From assembly GCA_964036275.1 (NCBI GenBank), contig OZ038438.1:14367720-14431719 (forward strand): 64,000 nucleotides of DNA, given 5' to 3'. A program made the translations under genes and the position numbers. The notes under the pieces are model-generated. The model did no database searches and was not told where the DNA came from. It saw nothing but the letters and a program-made list of their open reading frames with translations. The stretch's first letter is position 1. Every line of letters begins with the position of its first letter. Below are positions 1 through 12,639 of this stretch, piece by piece. Source of the DNA: Litoditis marina (Eukaryota > Nematoda > Chromadorea > Rhabditida > Rhabditidae).

Positions 1-75
1 ATCCCTTGGTCCAGAACCAAAATCTTCAATTTTATTAAGTTTGTTGACTCTTTCCTTATATCATTTCATTTTCAG

Positions 76-958
76 GTTGGTTCATCAGAACATGCTTGAC
101 CTCGTTGTCAAACAACTACTGCGACTGGCGGTAGATGACACAGAGATGATAGCTCTCAAAGCCATCATGACACTGGACCCCAATGTCAGGGGACTTTCTC
201 CCGCTTCAGCGGATTTGATGATGGGTGAGCCTTTGTTGGAACTTTTCAATCCACCCAAGCGCTCAAAGTAACTTGCTGCTCTGGTTTTATGAAAAAATCT
301 TCGTATAGTTTCCACACGATCGAGCATAACCCCGCTTCTTAGCTCAGATTCCTAACTTGTTTTTTGAACGTGGGAGCGTTAAATCGCATTAGACGTGAAT
401 AGACGTGAATCTCCGTCTCTCGTGAGCTCTGGTGTTTTAGTTGGTGACCAAGTTGCGATTTATTTTGCAGTGATCAATTATTATGAAATGTCAGACGCAA
501 GCGTCTTTCACACAGCGAGAAACACCACAGTTGTTTTTTCTTCAGTCATTTCATGAATCCTATAACTACTGCAATGTACAATATTCTCTTTCAGTTGCTC
601 GACAGTCTGTGCAAAACGCGCTGTTCTCGTATCTGATGTCTCGTTTCGGGCACGTTCAGGCCACTTCCAGATTTGGACATCTTCTTCTCCTCATTGCTTC
701 GACCACGGTAAATGTTTCGCCTTTATATTTCACTTGACCCTCATTTGCTTCCAAGTTTTATAGATAGTGTAGAAAACGTTAACACAAAAATCGGCTGAAA
801 ATAAACACTAATTGGTATGTAGGAGAGTATTACAAACTCATCATTTATTCTTCTTCCAGAAAGTGGCCGCAAACCTTGGACTTTTTTTGCAAATGCAGAA
901 AAACATGAATCTTCGGGTAGATCCCTTCTTGGAGCAACTGATCTTGAACGATCATTGA
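76..958 (+). CDS. Nuclear hormone receptor, C-terminal part of ligand-binding domain (5' end outside window)
   Basis: Three exons are visible: 76-224, 595-707 and 860-958 (TGA at 956-958); phases match at both junctions and each acceptor is a TTTCAG/TTCCAG type. They encode about 120 residues. The first carries a helix-rich stretch with the LDPNVRGLS signature that in nuclear receptors marks the ligand-domain region around helices 7-8 (family consensus: alkaiilfnPDvpGLs). The second holds QNALFSYLMSRF and TSRFGHLLLLIAS, typical of helices 9-11. The third ends with DPFLEQLILNDH, in the place of the activation-function-2 helix. The DNA-binding domain and the first half of the ligand domain lie to the left of the window. 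The subfamily cannot be named from this part; nematodes have many nuclear receptor paralogues. The start at 76 is an exon boundary, not a start codon. The gene is convergent with the TTL gene. Confidence 0.85.
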
Positions 959-1969
959 AGGTTCTCGAGCTGGACCAATCATGTGGATTATACTATTCTG
1001 TCGCAAACGTTGATCTAAATCTCAACTATATATTTCAATTTACTCTCTATTGGCCTCAGGTTCAGATAGTTATGGTAGATGAGCTCATTCCTGATCCGGT
1101 TTTTTTTTCGAGTACATTTCTTACGAATAGCCATACTATTTTTGGTGGATTCCTACATTGTATCTTAGCTTGCTCTAGTTCAGTATCTTGAAAGCACAAT
1201 GAAAAACGAGGTACGAGGTTAACTCTCGAATAATTGATAATAGCTTTCAGCAATTAGCTTATCAGCTTCATATTGTCATTTTCTTCTTCTGCGTTTATAG
1301 TACCTGTCTTTCTGTTATCTGCTACTGTTCCCACTCTTTAGATTATTCTCTTTGAAAGTGTTTCCGTCTCCCATATGATTCTCTACTATAATCACCACTG
1401 ATGATAATGGGTTCCTTTTTGTGATATGTGATTCATTGAATACTCATACGTGCCACTCAGTCTAGTCCGTCTAGAATACTCGTTTTCCTCGGTTGCAAAT
1501 GACCTCATTGTTTAAAGAAGATAATAAACTTTCAAAATCATTGTTATACTATGAAGAAACTCATTAGGAAAACTTAGAAAACTGAAGTTCTTTCTACGAT
1601 GACGTTCATAGACATTTTGTTGGTCAATGCAACAAGGAGGTGTGAACAATTTCAACTGAAACATCGCAAGGTCTGAAACTATTCGGGAACCCACATTGTT
1701 GGTATAATTTCAATGCCTATTTCCCTCAGAAATTTATATTTGTATATTCGCGTTCGCAACTGATCTGCTCTGTTGAAAATCGTTCAACACATACGATTCT
1801 ACGACATGTGAGCCAGATACAAGTAGTATGAAGTGAATACATTCTATACTATTAATATAACATTGAAATTATTAGGATTCCACTTAAAGAAAAAATTATA
1901 TAGAACAACAGTAATCAATACGAGGAACAAAACACATCAGATGTGGACAGAATACGGGTTTCAATCATA
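959..1969. other. Intergenic, convergent 3' ends
   Basis: Between the nuclear receptor stop and the TTL stop. I see AT-rich, non-repetitive sequence and short chance open frames without splice-consistent coding; it should hold both 3' UTRs. Confidence 0.6.
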
Positions 1970-3809
1970 TCAGAAACATTGCTTCGATTCTCTTCTCAAG
2001 CCGGCTTCTACATTCAATGAGCCAAACTCGAACCACTTGTCCAACTGAAATTGCAAAAAGTTCCGATTTCCAATCTCTTTCAGTGAAACTAATTTGTGAG
2101 TCCTATTCGATAGTGAAACGCAACCATTGAATTTGAATTATAATTTGAATATGCTGTCGTTTTTTCACTGGGGACCAAACTTTTAGTAAACAAATGATGG
2201 TGACTGACACATTTACGAGCGTACCTCTAGAAACACGGTACTTACCGTTTCACCTCGGGTGATGTAGGTATCGGGAATTACGAATGTCATCTTGCGCTTA
2301 CAAATCTGAAATGTTTGACCGATCACAACGGAATAGTAACCATGGGTTCAGGTGGACAAGACAGTTACATTCTTCTTGTTACAATTGCGAATATCTGTCG
2401 TTGTTGAAGTGTTAAACTGATACATTGTTAAAATATACTAAAGGAGGTATATCTCTTCAAACCGAACTGATAAAGAGTTTCAACTGGTTCTTCCATGTTT
2501 TACATTCAAGAATTCGTTATAGAACTCATGTGTTTTCAGATTGATAGTTTTGTCGTGAATTTACAAATATACTCTCTACGAAGATCAAACTATAATTCAG
2601 ATATCTTCACCCCAAACGTACTCCTTGCACTTTGCACGAGTGGTATATCTTGAGTCGAGCGTCGATGTTAGTCAGCTCAACTGCGCTGCCCGATATCTCG
2701 AAAAAGCCAGAGGAATTCGTCAACGTTTCTCCCAATAAATCGTCCGGATCTGGTCCTGGAGATTGCGAAAATGTTTAGAAGATGGTTATAGTACAGTATC
2801 GAACCAGAATAATCTTAAAAAAAAGCTTGAGGTTGACTATGTTTAGATACGATTACAATACTCAAGCTGAACTCAAATGTTCTTCAATAAAAATATAAGC
2901 TACGTAATTTTCTAGGAAGAGAATTACAATTACGTCTAAGTGATAGCGGAAAAGGGTAGATGCAGAAGTAAAACACATTTATCACGTTGATGAAATTCTC
3001 GGTTATTTCATTCAGTTTTGTGGGGTTCAGCGAAAAACTATGTCATCTCGACATTTTGGGGGGGTTGTTTTTGGACATGGAACTGATTCTTATACAACGA
3101 ATAGAGAGAATGTGAAAATCAGAATTCTATTTTGTAAAGAAACCGTTTTTGGATTATTAGAAATGCGTGTATGTTATAAAATATGTGTGTACACTGTTGC
3201 TCGTTGCGTTTTCGCTTTTAGGGCTGGAACGTTCCAAACCAAGCCTGTACGGTGTACGGTGTAGCTGTGTTTGTAGTTTGATCCCGTTGCTTTTTGGTCG
3301 AAGTTCGTCGATTATGGCATGTACCGAGATTATATTATATAAAAGAGTTTCCTACACTCTGGACGGTCTACAATTATGAATGTATTTGTTGAATTACCGG
3401 AATCCTCGTCCCATAGTTTCACTTTGGCTCCTGCAAGGGGAGATGTTCCACAGAGAAGACGACCACGCACACCGACAGACTGCTTTCTACCTACCTGAAA
3501 ATGAGAGAAATAGAGAAAATGATCGGACAGAAAATGATTAGTACTATCTGTGATGCGAATTCCAAGCTTTTAGTTCTCATGAACCTCTAGTGTAAATCTC
3601 TAAAAACTAGTGATTAACTCTTTTTCAGAGGATAGTGTGAGAAAACGAACGGAATATATCGACAGTAGATGAACCAGTTCGAATGAGAAAGTGTATATCA
3701 GTGTATGTTTGTATATTCAGTAACTCACCATAGATGAGACTTGATGAGCTATAGAATCAGAAGCAAGGCTGATGCCAAAAACTGTGAGCAGAATCGTCAG
3801 TTTCCACAT
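1970..3809 (-). CDS. Transthyretin-like (TTL/TTR-52 type) secreted protein
   Basis: Five exons on the minus strand: 3809-3729, 3494-3398, 2755-2622, 2305-2246, 2044-1970, giving 148 residues, the usual size of the family. Residues 1-17 form a signal peptide (MWKLTILLTVFGISLAS), so the protein is secreted. The TTL domain follows: QSVGVRGRLLCG at about residues 32-43, AGAKVKLWDEDSGPDPDDLL, then the ETLTNSSGFFEISGSAVE block, a YHSCK cysteine, ICKRKMTFVIPDTYITRG and a C-terminal FEFGSLNVEA...CF. The paired cysteines and the final CF match the family pattern. TTL proteins are nematode-expanded extracellular proteins; one member bridges apoptotic cells to phagocytes, but the role of this one is unknown. 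A TGTCAG about 25 bases before the ATG is a possible trans-splice acceptor. It is divergent from the lipase gene, with 1.1 kb between the two start codons. Confidence 0.93.
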
Positions 3810-4946
3810 TGTTTATCGTAGGTGAAGAAGAGACTGACACTTCGGAATGCTCCATTTTGATAGATTGGGTATCCCGAGGGGAATAATCGAATATTACGCG
3901 GAAAAACACTTCCATAACATATGGGTAAATAAAAGATAACTTGTGTCATTTTATATTCAAAGTGCGAACAGCACAATGCGTTTCTCAGGAAAATAGTCCG
4001 CCGAACCGGCCTGAACGATTTCCAACTTTCTCGGGTCGTTTAAATATGACTCGAACATGCAGTTAAGTTTCAAAACTGGACTTTCGAGTACTTCGTGGGT
4101 GCTTCTCATCACATTTCTCATGCCGGGGCATGAGAAATGTGATGAGAAGCAAACACTATATGTTGCCAACCACTATATCGTAGCTAAATTTCAGATGATC
4201 TTCTAAAACTGAATAGTTGAAAAGGGAAGCAAATCTAAACCCTGTAGTTCGGTTCTCGACTTCCAAACAAAGAAAGCTTGGTAATTGGCACTTTCAAACC
4301 ATAAATTTGCGAACCAAGAATTCCAAATCAGGTTCTGAGTCTTTGGTTCGGTTCTCCGAGGTTAGCAGCTCGGTTTGCGAAGGATCCCGTTCTCCAGTGA
4401 GTCCACCACCGTGATGAGTGAGATGTTGAGTTTATAGCCTACAAATTTTTAAACAATGGTGCTTTTTCATTTGCACCAATACCTGTTTTATTCTGACTCA
4501 TTTAGAAGTTTGTGTGTGGGTGTGTTATCTGTTGGTCATTCACTATCCCTCATACGCAGTTGCGACCGCCCCGCGTTCGGCATACTTCGCGACAGAGCAA
4601 GATTAGTTTCATGACAGTCCAAAGTCGGTTTCCATATTTAAATTTTTTTAAATATTATTATCGTTCTACATTATTTGCTATAATATTCTCACGTTGAATG
4701 TGGCCTCAACGTTTTCTTTTGGTAAAATGTGACTCTTTCCTGTTACATCATTGATATTCAGAACAAAAATCATGGAATATCACGAAAAACGTTGAAAAAA
4801 GTGATTCTAGTAAATAATATTATCTGTTTCTTCATTTTAGTGATTGTATAGTGATAATTTTGTTAATTTTTGAGCTCCGATAGTAAAGTATATGGCTCTG
4901 TTCTCAGTGATTTTAATGGTTTTTGTCCGTTTTCAGATGAACAGGA
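3810..4946. promoter_or_regulatory. Divergent intergenic region between TTL gene and hormone-sensitive lipase
   Basis: Should contain the promoters of both genes. It holds a perfect 24-bp hairpin (4101-4150) and a short GGTTCGGTTCTCC.../CCGTTCTCCAGTGAG segment (about 4335-4400) resembling the GAACCGG palindromes at 60.8-61.1 kb. A TTTTCAG ending at 4936, ten bases before the lipase ATG, looks like a trans-splice acceptor. I see no clear TATA box. Confidence 0.5.
4101..4150. repeat. Perfect hairpin, 24-bp arms with 2-base spacer
   Basis: Arms 4101-4124 and 4127-4150 are exact reverse complements (GCTTCTCATCACATTTCTCATGCC outwards from the left), separated by GG. The short loop makes a near-perfect 50-base palindrome able to form a stable hairpin or cruciform. 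Confidence 0.9.
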
Positions 4947-7900
4947 ATGTTGGATACTAAACGGGCTGAAACTCGTAGTAGGCTTGGATCGCGGCTTTCC
5001 ATCGAACGATCCGCCATATACATTTTACTGAAGCAGGTACACTCATTATTTCTGCGAAAACAGCCGTTAGCAAAGTCCTTGCATTGTAGGTGTACGTATG
5101 TTTTTGTCCCATAATCTCGGAAGTTCCGTCTTATCTTGAATTATAACTCTATTCAGCAATCGAATCGCCATAGCTCTATTCAGAGGCTCATCCGGTCGAA
5201 TAATTGATTCGTAGTGTGGCTTTTATTATGCTATTTTTTCAAAGTTCCATGAATTTAACTATTACACTTGCTGATTAGTTCGAATCATAAATGCCTGTGT
5301 TATTTCAGTTGTGCGCCGAGAATGTTGATTATTTCTCGAAAACATCTAGCTTGACGACCTATGGAGAAAGACTGGTTTCAGTCTGTCTGGATATACAGGC
5401 TAACATAGTTGAACTAAAAGGTTAGTTTTAGCTTTATTATCTTATGAAATGTACTCCTCTCCAATATTATTTCCTTGGCAATTCCGTAAGCATGAATCAT
5501 CAGGTTTGTGGAGAACTTAGGTCATGATTTCTGTTATATTTGATGTTTAATCTCCTTCACTTCTCCTATTGGGTTGACAAGAGTATGATTATCTAGATCT
5601 GATCGACGAAGTACAAGAGTTGGCTCCATTGTACGACTACAATGAAAGAACGCCAGGAAATGGATTCAGGTATGGGTGTTGTGCTCAGGCTTTCTTACCT
5701 ATTTTCATTGCACTGCCTTGTTTCTCGACAAAAGTTGATTATCTAAACGTGTGTTGTTTGTGGTTGTGTAGTCCACACAATGTAGATAAAGAAAAAAAGC
5801 TTTAGTTATATGTTTATTCATGTGGCCTATAATTATGCTGGTGTCTTGTCTCAACTGCGAGTGGTACTTCTTTGTACTTCAACACTTCAACTTCAAGCTG
5901 TTGATTTGTTTCAGGTCCCTGGTTTGCATATGTGATACGGCACTGCTTCATGTAGTTTCACTTCTGAAGGTTGTCAGCGAACAGCGAGGCTCATTTGTGT
6001 TTCGCCTGTCGCATTACTGCAAAGAGATCGAGTCGTTCACAACTGTCCTTCATTTCTTGTTGGATGCACTGCCAAAGGTCTGTTAGTTATCATTATTATC
6101 ATTACGTTCATTGCATAATTGGTCGCACTTAGTATCAATATAAGTTGGTATTTCTTCAGTAAAGCGGGATAGATCAACGGTTCGGAAATAACTTGCTTCC
6201 TATTAGTTTTGCTATGGTTGTGATGGTCACCAGCGCACCAATTACTAATGTTTTCAGTGTATCAATAATCAGAAAGCTGTACCTGGTCGTTCTTTGTTTC
6301 CGCCTCTGAATGGTAGTTATGACAAGTATCACGAGATGTTACGTGGTTTGGAACAGTTAGATGCCACTTGCTTTTTCGGACGACCGCTTGGGTTCCAGGT
6401 AGGTTCCAGGGTTTCGTTTAACTCTCATGCTTTTATCATAATTATAAAATAAATGGAGTGCGGTTATTCTGAAAAAAAAAACAACTCTTTTTCTTTGATC
6501 ATTGCTAGTCGCGATTATATTATTATTGATTAACTTGCTCGTTTTGTAGTCCAGTTCATTTCAGTTTGCTCCATCTGTGCATAGAATATTCCACCTGATT
6601 GGAGTGGTTCTCGCCTCTTATTCCTTGTCTTGGGAGAAGGGACATGGTCCTATTGGGTCCATCATCAACACCGGTCGTTTTCTGCTCAGCCCGGAACAGA
6701 GAGCACTTCGTATAGTAAAAGTAAATTGGTAGAAAATTACTTCTCAGCAGACATCAGTAGGGTTCGACTATTCGACAAATAAGTCCCTATTTAGACCTAA
6801 AATTAATGATTTTGCATAAAATTCTCGTTTTGGAACGGAATCAAGCTTAGTCCGCGAGTGTTCTATGTGAATATACGGAGTATTATTCATTTTCTAAACA
6901 CTTCAGTTAAGCAATCGTAACAATTGTCACGTTTTTTAAAAATTATTTTCTCATCTCAGGTCACGAAAGAGGCTGATATCCAGTTCTGCAAAGGTTTCTG
7001 GAATTTAGCCGAGCTGAGTAACGTATGTTTTATTTGTTTTTGTTTTTTCAAGTGAAGAACACTGAATGTGCCCTGTTTTCTGCGGGTTGTTCTCTTGGGT
7101 TATAATTAGTATCTGGAAATTTCAGATCTTACTTATGTCTTATCAAAATAGCTTGATTCTCGAACATTTTCATCGATTGGTGAGGTCTAACTGTTTTTCT
7201 CTCTCGTAAAATGTGGCCCCTTGGTTACACCCTGAATAGGTGAATACGCTATATTCAAAAAAATTTGTCATCATTTCATAACCATCTACTCCAGAACATG
7301 CCTAAATGGTTTTGTCCGAACATGGCCGTGAACGAGTTGCGTGATATCGATTGGGTCGGTCCCATCCCTCTGGAGACAATGACCGGGGACAGTGTCTCTA
7401 TTCCCGAACCCTCGGCCCACACGGGGCTTAGACCAGTACAAATACGCGTGTTGTCACCCGTTCATCGAGCAGACTTGGTAAGTTTCAGGTAATCAGCAGT
7501 AGATTATACAGAGCATTTACATGCACGGAAGTGTTCGATTCTGATATTGGTAACCATTGTGTATGTCACAAGTATTCGAGTTCCTATAGCTATTTAAAAT
7601 GAATTTGGTCGAGGGGATTTTAGTTAGTTTACAAGCGTTTTGTTTTCACTATGATATGTTATGTTCAAGTTGTTCGACAATATAGTATGGTCGTGTATTC
7701 AGAGCTCTCCTTCTGTTTCCAATCGACAGCCGCCGTCTCCGTATCTCCTTTTTCATTGTCACGGTGGTGGTTACGTGGCAACTTCTAGCAAATCTCACGA
7801 GGTAAACATAAGTATAAGATGGTTGCAGAAAATAAACGATATAATGCTGATTGGGTGTAAATCTGTAAATGATGACTTGTCATTGGCGTTCTACGCCTAA

Positions 7901-10900
7901 TCTAATTGCTGTCACTGTCTTCACTAGAAAAACATACCGTTCAGTGATAGGTAGAAATCTGTTGGGGGCTTTGGTTGTGACAGGCGGCTGACGATTGTTA
8001 TTATAAAAACGTTTTGTCAAGTGGCCGCTGGACATATAATAATTCCGTATTATAGACTTATCTACGAATGTGGGCCAAACTTCTGAATTGCACGGTGGTT
8101 TCTGTGGAGTATTCTCTGGCTCCTGAAAATCCGTATCCACGTCCTACGGAGGAAGTTCTGTTCGCTTATGCTTGGATTATCAACAATCCTCATCTAGTTG
8201 GTTAGTCCTTTTTGCTTTCGTTTTTCTCTTTTTGTCATTTACAGCCTGGTTTTTCCGTTTGGTTGGTATAAGCTGTCATGGCTGTCAATAATTCAGGATG
8301 GACCGGCGATAAGTTGTGTATGGTCGGAGATTCTGCGGGTGGAAATCTGATAATGTCAGTCAATCTTCGCCTGATCCAGCTAAATATAAAAAGGAAGCCG
8401 GATGGAATTGTTCCTGTATATACTCCATTTTTATTCCAGGTATGGTGGTTTTTCTCTGTTATTTTAGCTATATTTTCTATAACTAACAAGCTTGGCACAA
8501 GTATTCGTGGTGCAGACTAGGTAGTTTGATTTTGACTCTAATCATTACATGCATCATACGTTAATTTTTCTGCTGATTAGAACCTTCAGGATTCAGGACA
8601 TTCTTCCTGTCATGTAGTCAACGTTGTTGTGCTATCGAAACATGAGTGTTTATCCCTGTTTTGAGACCTGTTGCCCACATTTCAACTACATTATTCTTAT
8701 TTTGTTGTTTGAGTGGGTCATCTTGCGAACTAGTTCGTGTTTAGTACCTTCCGTCCCCCTCTCGCGTGTTGAGTGTCATGGATCCCCTTCTGCACATGGG
8801 AGTAGTACTCAGATGTGTTGCAGGTTGGTTTCTCTACGGATCATCTTCTTTACGTTCCTGTATTTTTCAGTTTTATTATATCACAGTCGGACAACCTTGG
8901 CTAAATAGCCGGATGAGTTCAACAAACAGGCTTCTTTTATGCCAAACCTGGATAAATTTGATCTTGGTTCAAGCAAAATCATCAATTGTCGTATTTTAAT
9001 CGAAAAACGTTTTAAAGTGGCCAGACATTACAGACATTAGAGTAGGTGAACTTTACTCGTGTTTTCAGCTTACACTGGAAACTACCACGGCAAATACGAA
9101 GAAGAGCCTAACGAGACAGGTCATAAGTCTCTTCAGGACTATGTGGATCAAGTTCAGAAGTCCCAGCGCATCGATTTTGCGGTTAGTTCCTGCGATTTCG
9201 TTCTCGTACAGATTCTACTATACTCGTAGTGTTTTCGAAATGCGTTTCCGGGAGGTGTGAACCTTTTTATATCGCCCCGTTTCTAGTTTGCATTCATTGA
9301 TGATCCGAACTGGCTCAGTTGCAGAATTCTCACGGAGCGGGAATCAACATGATGTCAGCCTGTTGTCATAGGAAGTTGTTTTTATTATGAATCGGGAATT
9401 GTATCCTAATCCAAGTCCAATGATTTGTTGCAGGGTGGCTCACAATCTATTGTTTCTCTGGTTCAGAAGATGGATAATCAAGACAACTCGGTGGCATCTG
9501 AAGCTGGCAGCTTTTTCGAGGAAGGTCACAATGAGTGTGAAACGAATGAGGACGATAGCGGGGATGAAATCGCTGACTCAGACACTAGGAGTATTTCCAG
9601 TGTTCAGGTAATTTTACAAGTTCTGCAGATCAAAGATATAAAAAGAAGTTTACAAGTTTTTGTCTCAGAGTGTGCATCGAAAACTTAGTTCATCCTTTGA
9701 GTTTTCGGTTCATGAAATTGTGCGATATTAGTTAGAAGATCCTTTTCAAGACAAGTTACCCAACTTTCGATTGGAAAGTGTGTTGACGATTTCAGATTGA
9801 TGCCGATCCACTCCATATTCAGCTGACCTCGACTGTTTTCGACGATCAACTGCTTGACTATCTCATGAAACATCCATTAACGAAAGAGTATGTTCCATTA
9901 TCCTCAATCCTTTAATTCCCCTTTTGTGTTTTTCTTGAGATGAAATCCTAGCTGTCATAAGAAAAACCATCTTTTCGTCAACATATTCGGAAAAATAACA
10001 TAGGTTCTGTGTTCTTGGTGATGATCGACTGTTTATAAGACCTAGAACATGTTTGCATACAAATTGTACGCGTCGTCAGCATACACGCGTCACTAATAGG
10101 CGACATGCTCTTCTGAAAGGGACCTGTTTTTGTAGTTAAAAGCTCAAAATTCTCATTATTTGGGTCGAATGGCCTAACTTGGCCTAGGTGTCACAAAAAA
10201 GAATTTCTCTTCTTGAAATTTTCTACTGTGCTGCGGAAGTTTGCCAGAGTATGGCTCTTAGTGTCTGGAAGAGTATGTGTGGTTGTTTCAGCTCCCTAAC
10301 AGTAGTTGACGAGAACGGGGAGATTGTGGAGGAAGCCGAGGACGCCACCGTTGTCCAGTCGGCGGCTGTGGTGGCCGAAGAACGAGAACAGAAACGTCCC
10401 CGTCTACTGAACCTGTTGGCATCGAGTTGTGCTAGCACCACACCGAATACTCCGGCTGAGGCTGTGAAAGGCATTCCCGGAAGTGTCTCCACCAACAGCA
10501 TACAGACTGCAGCACCGCCGTTGGTACGATTACCATACTATTACGACGGATACATGTAGCCGTAGTCTGTTTGTTGCCGTTTTGAAGAAGGATTTGATCG
10601 AAAATAGGATTTCAAGTTTTCAAAGTTTCGGTGGAAGAAAGGTTTCTGTATTCAAACCAATAAGAATAATAATCACAAAGCGTGAGGGGCCCAAATCGGC
10701 AGTGTACAATGTAGTGTTGTTGTTCATTTATTGTGTTCATTGTCTCGTTTCAGGTTCACAAGAGATCTCTGTCGCAGAGTCTAGCTGACACTGCTGTGTT
10801 GGCAGCCGGCCACGCATTCGACAACCTGCAGGACTGGTTGGACCGACCCACCAAGGAGAAACAGAAGCTCGACAGAACTGTCTCTCTTGTGGAACCTGTG

Positions 10901-11784
10901 CAGAAAGAGGTATGGCTTGTGAATGAACGTATTCCTGATTGTTGGGCTACATTTGTCAACCAGTAAAGAACATTGAATTGTCATTGGAATGGAAGGAATA
11001 CACTATCCGTGATCAAATCATTGAAACGTCTTAAATAAAGCGTCGTTGCACATTAAACGAGTTGGCTTCAAGTTTCAGTTAATACTTGAGTATACCGTAT
11101 TCCGTATCTGATCGTTGTTGTAATATGTGGGAATCACAGTTTTTCAGTATATATTTGTTCAGGATGTCTGTAAACGAAAGTCTCATATTCTGGAGCTGCT
11201 GGAGAATTCTGACGTTCCGAGGGATCCACTCATCTCGCCAATGTATGCAGATGACTCGATGATCAGTCAACTTCCACCATGTTATTTCGTGGTATGTTTT
11301 GGGCAATTTCGCACCCAATCTTGGAAGAAAACTGTTTTTGTGAAGCGAAATAGTAGATGCACTGTTGACCTGGGCTTCGATGTCAGAATCGTTTCGCAAT
11401 AATCTTCCAAGAATATAATTGGCTGAAGGTTGCTTTAAACCCGATTTTCATGCTCCAAACATAACTGGTTCAAAAGATAAATCAACGTATGCACTCATAT
11501 TAACGAAAACGATCCCTTCGCGTATGTTTTATTTGTAAAATAATGTCCAATTCACAGTGGAATCAAGGTGTTTGCAGGCCTGTCACTTGGACCCACTACT
11601 GGATGATACAATTGCCTTTGCCACAAAGTTGCGAAACGCGGGTGGTCGAGTGGCCTCTGTAGATCTTCTGCCCTCAGTTCCTCACGGATTCCTTAATTTC
11701 ACCCTCATGTCCCCTGAGTGTAGAAAAGGAGCCAAAGTTTGTTTACGTCGCATAAAAGAGGCTTTAGATTTCAAAGAAAGTTGA
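4947..11784 (+). CDS. hosl-1: Hormone-sensitive lipase (HSL/LIPE family)
   Basis: Nineteen exons: 4947-5036, 5309-5420, 5582-5669, 5915-6077, 6258-6398, 6565-6720, 6960-7022, 7295-7477, 7703-7801, 8056-8200, 8297-8439, 8745-8823, 9069-9181, 9434-9607, 9796-9887, 10292-10523, 10754-10909, 11163-11291, 11578-11784. All phases agree; the product is 854 residues. Residues 1 to about 330 match the HSL N-terminal helical domain (DYFSKTSSLTTYGERLV, FFGRPLGFQ). The alpha/beta-hydrolase domain has the oxyanion HGGG at 352-355 and GDSAGG at 424-429, with nucleophile Ser426. A long acidic and serine-rich stretch (about 525-745) corresponds to the regulatory module. The acid Asp791 (LDPLLDD) and His822 (PHGF) complete the triad. 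The enzyme hydrolyses diacylglycerol and other esters on lipid droplets. About 100 residues longer than mammalian adipose HSL, nearly all in the regulatory module. The ATG lies ten bases after a CAG acceptor. An extra in-frame 54-base exon at 7126-7179 is possible. Confidence 0.95.
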
Positions 11785-12639
11785 TCCGAATTTACCATGA
11801 CTCAACTTGTGTTTCTCTTCAGTTTTTTTTTGTTTCATCGAAGTTTCAATATCATGCTTGCTCTGTTTGTATGGAGCAGTTTTTACGGCCATACACGGAT
11901 AATTAGCGGCTTTCATTTCTATTCTCAAGGTCATTTTTGTGCAATTCGAAAATGTCTCATAATATTAAAATTTTGCAGTTGTATGTGTAGCGTATACGGA
12001 GTTTCTATCTATTATCATAGCATACATTAAGGTTTGGGTACGAGTTACTGCGTTTCGTGTCGCAATTTTTGGGTTTTCGTAAACATTTTGCGATACAATA
12101 CTTATGTGATACTAACAAAGTATTTCCATGTCGACATCATGTATTAATTTAATTGCCATACTTGTTTATGCTGTTTAGGTTGAGAATGGTGTTCCAGCAG
12201 GTCTGATAGTTTCAATATTAATTAATGAAGATTTTTTTACATTACTATTTCACTCATGATCTCAAAGCAACATCTGAGGACCGTCTGAAAAGCTAGATCT
12301 AATAGTATAGTAATTAGTTCCGCAATAGTCTGAAAATGTCTCTGAATTAAAATTTGTTCAAAAAGAGAACAAAATATTAAGCTATATTTTTATTTCATTC
12401 CAATTTTTTGTGGACTTTGTTATTATTCTAACGAAAATGTGCATGTAGTTTTCACAATCTTACTGTAAACGGTTATACGTGAGTGGAACACACTATACAC
12501 CACTAACACGTACACGTACACTTGATTCCGGTTGAGTTTTAGATTATAGTTCAATAATCTGTTCATCTTTCTTCCAAACTACAACGTACTATGAGTTGAA
12601 ATTTTATTAAATTTATTAAAAAGTAAATTTCAATATGTT
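11785..12639. other. Intergenic, convergent 3' ends
   Basis: AT-rich sequence between the lipase stop and the transporter stop. Nothing beyond presumed 3' UTRs is seen. Confidence 0.55.
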
